Source: Erysipelotrichaceae bacterium
GTDB lineage: Bacteria; Bacillota_I; Bacilli_A; Erysipelotrichales; Erysipelotrichaceae
NCBI GenBank assembly: GCA_013334325.1
Contig: JAAXXT010000027.1
Span: forward strand, 1-32,429
Direction: 5' to 3'
Length of the DNA stretch: 32,429 nucleotides
Positions 32,033-32,429 of this stretch are shown in pieces (the stretch's first letter is position 1; each line of letters begins with the position of its first letter). The notes under the pieces are model-generated. The model saw nothing but the letters and a program-made list of their open reading frames with translations, did not search any database and had not been told where the DNA came from. Both the position numbers and the translations under genes were made by a program.

Positions 32033-32429
32033 CTATAATTGTTTCTTAAGCACTTTTTCGATGAAGACCTCTGCGATCTCAGGATCGAATTGTTTACCAC
32101 TATAATACCGGATCTCTTCTATGGCTTCTTGTTTACTCAACATGAGTTTATAAGGTCTTTCACTGATCATCGCATCATAGGCATCCGCGAGACAGATGAT
32201 CCTTGCGTTTAAGGAAATCTTCTTCCCTGATAATCCTCTTGGATAACCTTTCCCATCCCAACGTTCATGGTGCTCTAAGACATCTTCTGCGATCTCAGCG
32301 AATTCTAAGGATGAACTTAAGATACGATAGCCTATCTCAGGATGTTCCTTGACTTGTCTCCATTCATCTTCAGTCAAACGCTTATTACTGTTGAGGATAC
32401 TTTCATGTATCCCAACCTTACCAATGTCA
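32033..32429 (-). CDS. HD-GYP domain phosphodiesterase, 5' end missing
   Basis: This is the C-terminal 131 residues or so of an HD-GYP protein; the frame runs open to the right edge. Diagnostic motifs are DIGKVGI at the edge, HPEIGYRIL, HHERWDGKGYPRGL (the GYP motif) and LADAYDAMISERPYK. HD-GYP enzymes hydrolyse cyclic di-GMP or other cyclic dinucleotides. The upstream sensory part (PAS, GAF, response receiver or other) is outside the window, so the signal cannot be told. An internal TTG at 32377 is in frame but would remove the first motif, so it is not a start. Confidence 0.9.
   Translation of the reverse strand, partial: DIGKVGIHESILNSNKRLTEDEWRQVKEHPEIGYRILSSSLEFAEIAEDVLEHHERWDGKGYPRGLSGKKISLNARIICLADAYDAMISERPYKLMLSKQEAIEEIRYYSGKQFDPEIAEVFIEKVLKKQL

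Overview
The window reads as a chromosomal segment of a low-GC Gram-positive-type bacterium (Bacillota, possibly an Erysipelotrichia- or Izemoplasma-like lineage). The support is AT-rich sequence, clear AGGAGG-type ribosome binding sites, TTGACA/TATAAT promoters, UGA used as a stop, and an FtsEX - M23 hydrolase - S41 protease cell-envelope operon. No rRNA, tRNA, CRISPR array, insertion sequence or integrase was found. No gene-free stretch exceeds 300 bases; the longest are about 230 bases, at 6459-6688 and 30510-30740.

Layout. 1-4961 (minus strand) is housekeeping: ftsE, ftsX, a coiled-coil M23 hydrolase, an S41 processing protease cut by the left edge, and a YitT membrane protein. 5003-9944 is accessory: a VanZ-like protein, a nucleotidyltransferase/partner pair with its own operator, two small membrane or lipoprotein genes, a Fic protein with a winged helix and an inverted-repeat upstream region, an orphan HicB-like protein, and a HigB/HigA-type toxin-antitoxin pair. 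10087-14154 is regulatory: a two-component system, then a MerR regulator followed by an epimerase-like gene whose promoter has a 19-bp spacer and an inverted repeat.

14277-24452 is a compact defence island. On the minus strand are Nmad3, an McrB-like ATPase with DUF4357 and EVE-type domains, McrC, a MazG-like NTP pyrophosphohydrolase, an HNH nuclease, a DUF5343 protein and a HEPN protein. On the plus strand, diverging from Nmad3, are a NERD-helicase and an FRG-domain protein. The most interesting candidate is the tightly packed mcrB-mcrC-pyrophosphohydrolase-HNH operon, which looks like a modification-reading type IV restriction system with two extra effector genes. The DUF5343/HEPN pair and the NERD-helicase/FRG pair look like separate small modules.

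24513-32429 holds a DUF3006 protein with a secreted ComEC-like metallo-beta-lactamase lipoprotein and an Ig-repeat lipoprotein. Next come a three-gene XRE / nucleotidyltransferase / AlkD-like operon under a 26-bp palindromic operator, and an AbiE locus whose toxin gene is truncated. The window ends with a Gfo/Idh/MocA oxidoreductase carrying a lysine-rich tail and an HD-GYP protein cut by the right edge. Three different nucleotidyltransferase-fold families occur in about 25 kb, each beside a likely antitoxin. All family assignments come from motifs read by eye; no database search was run.
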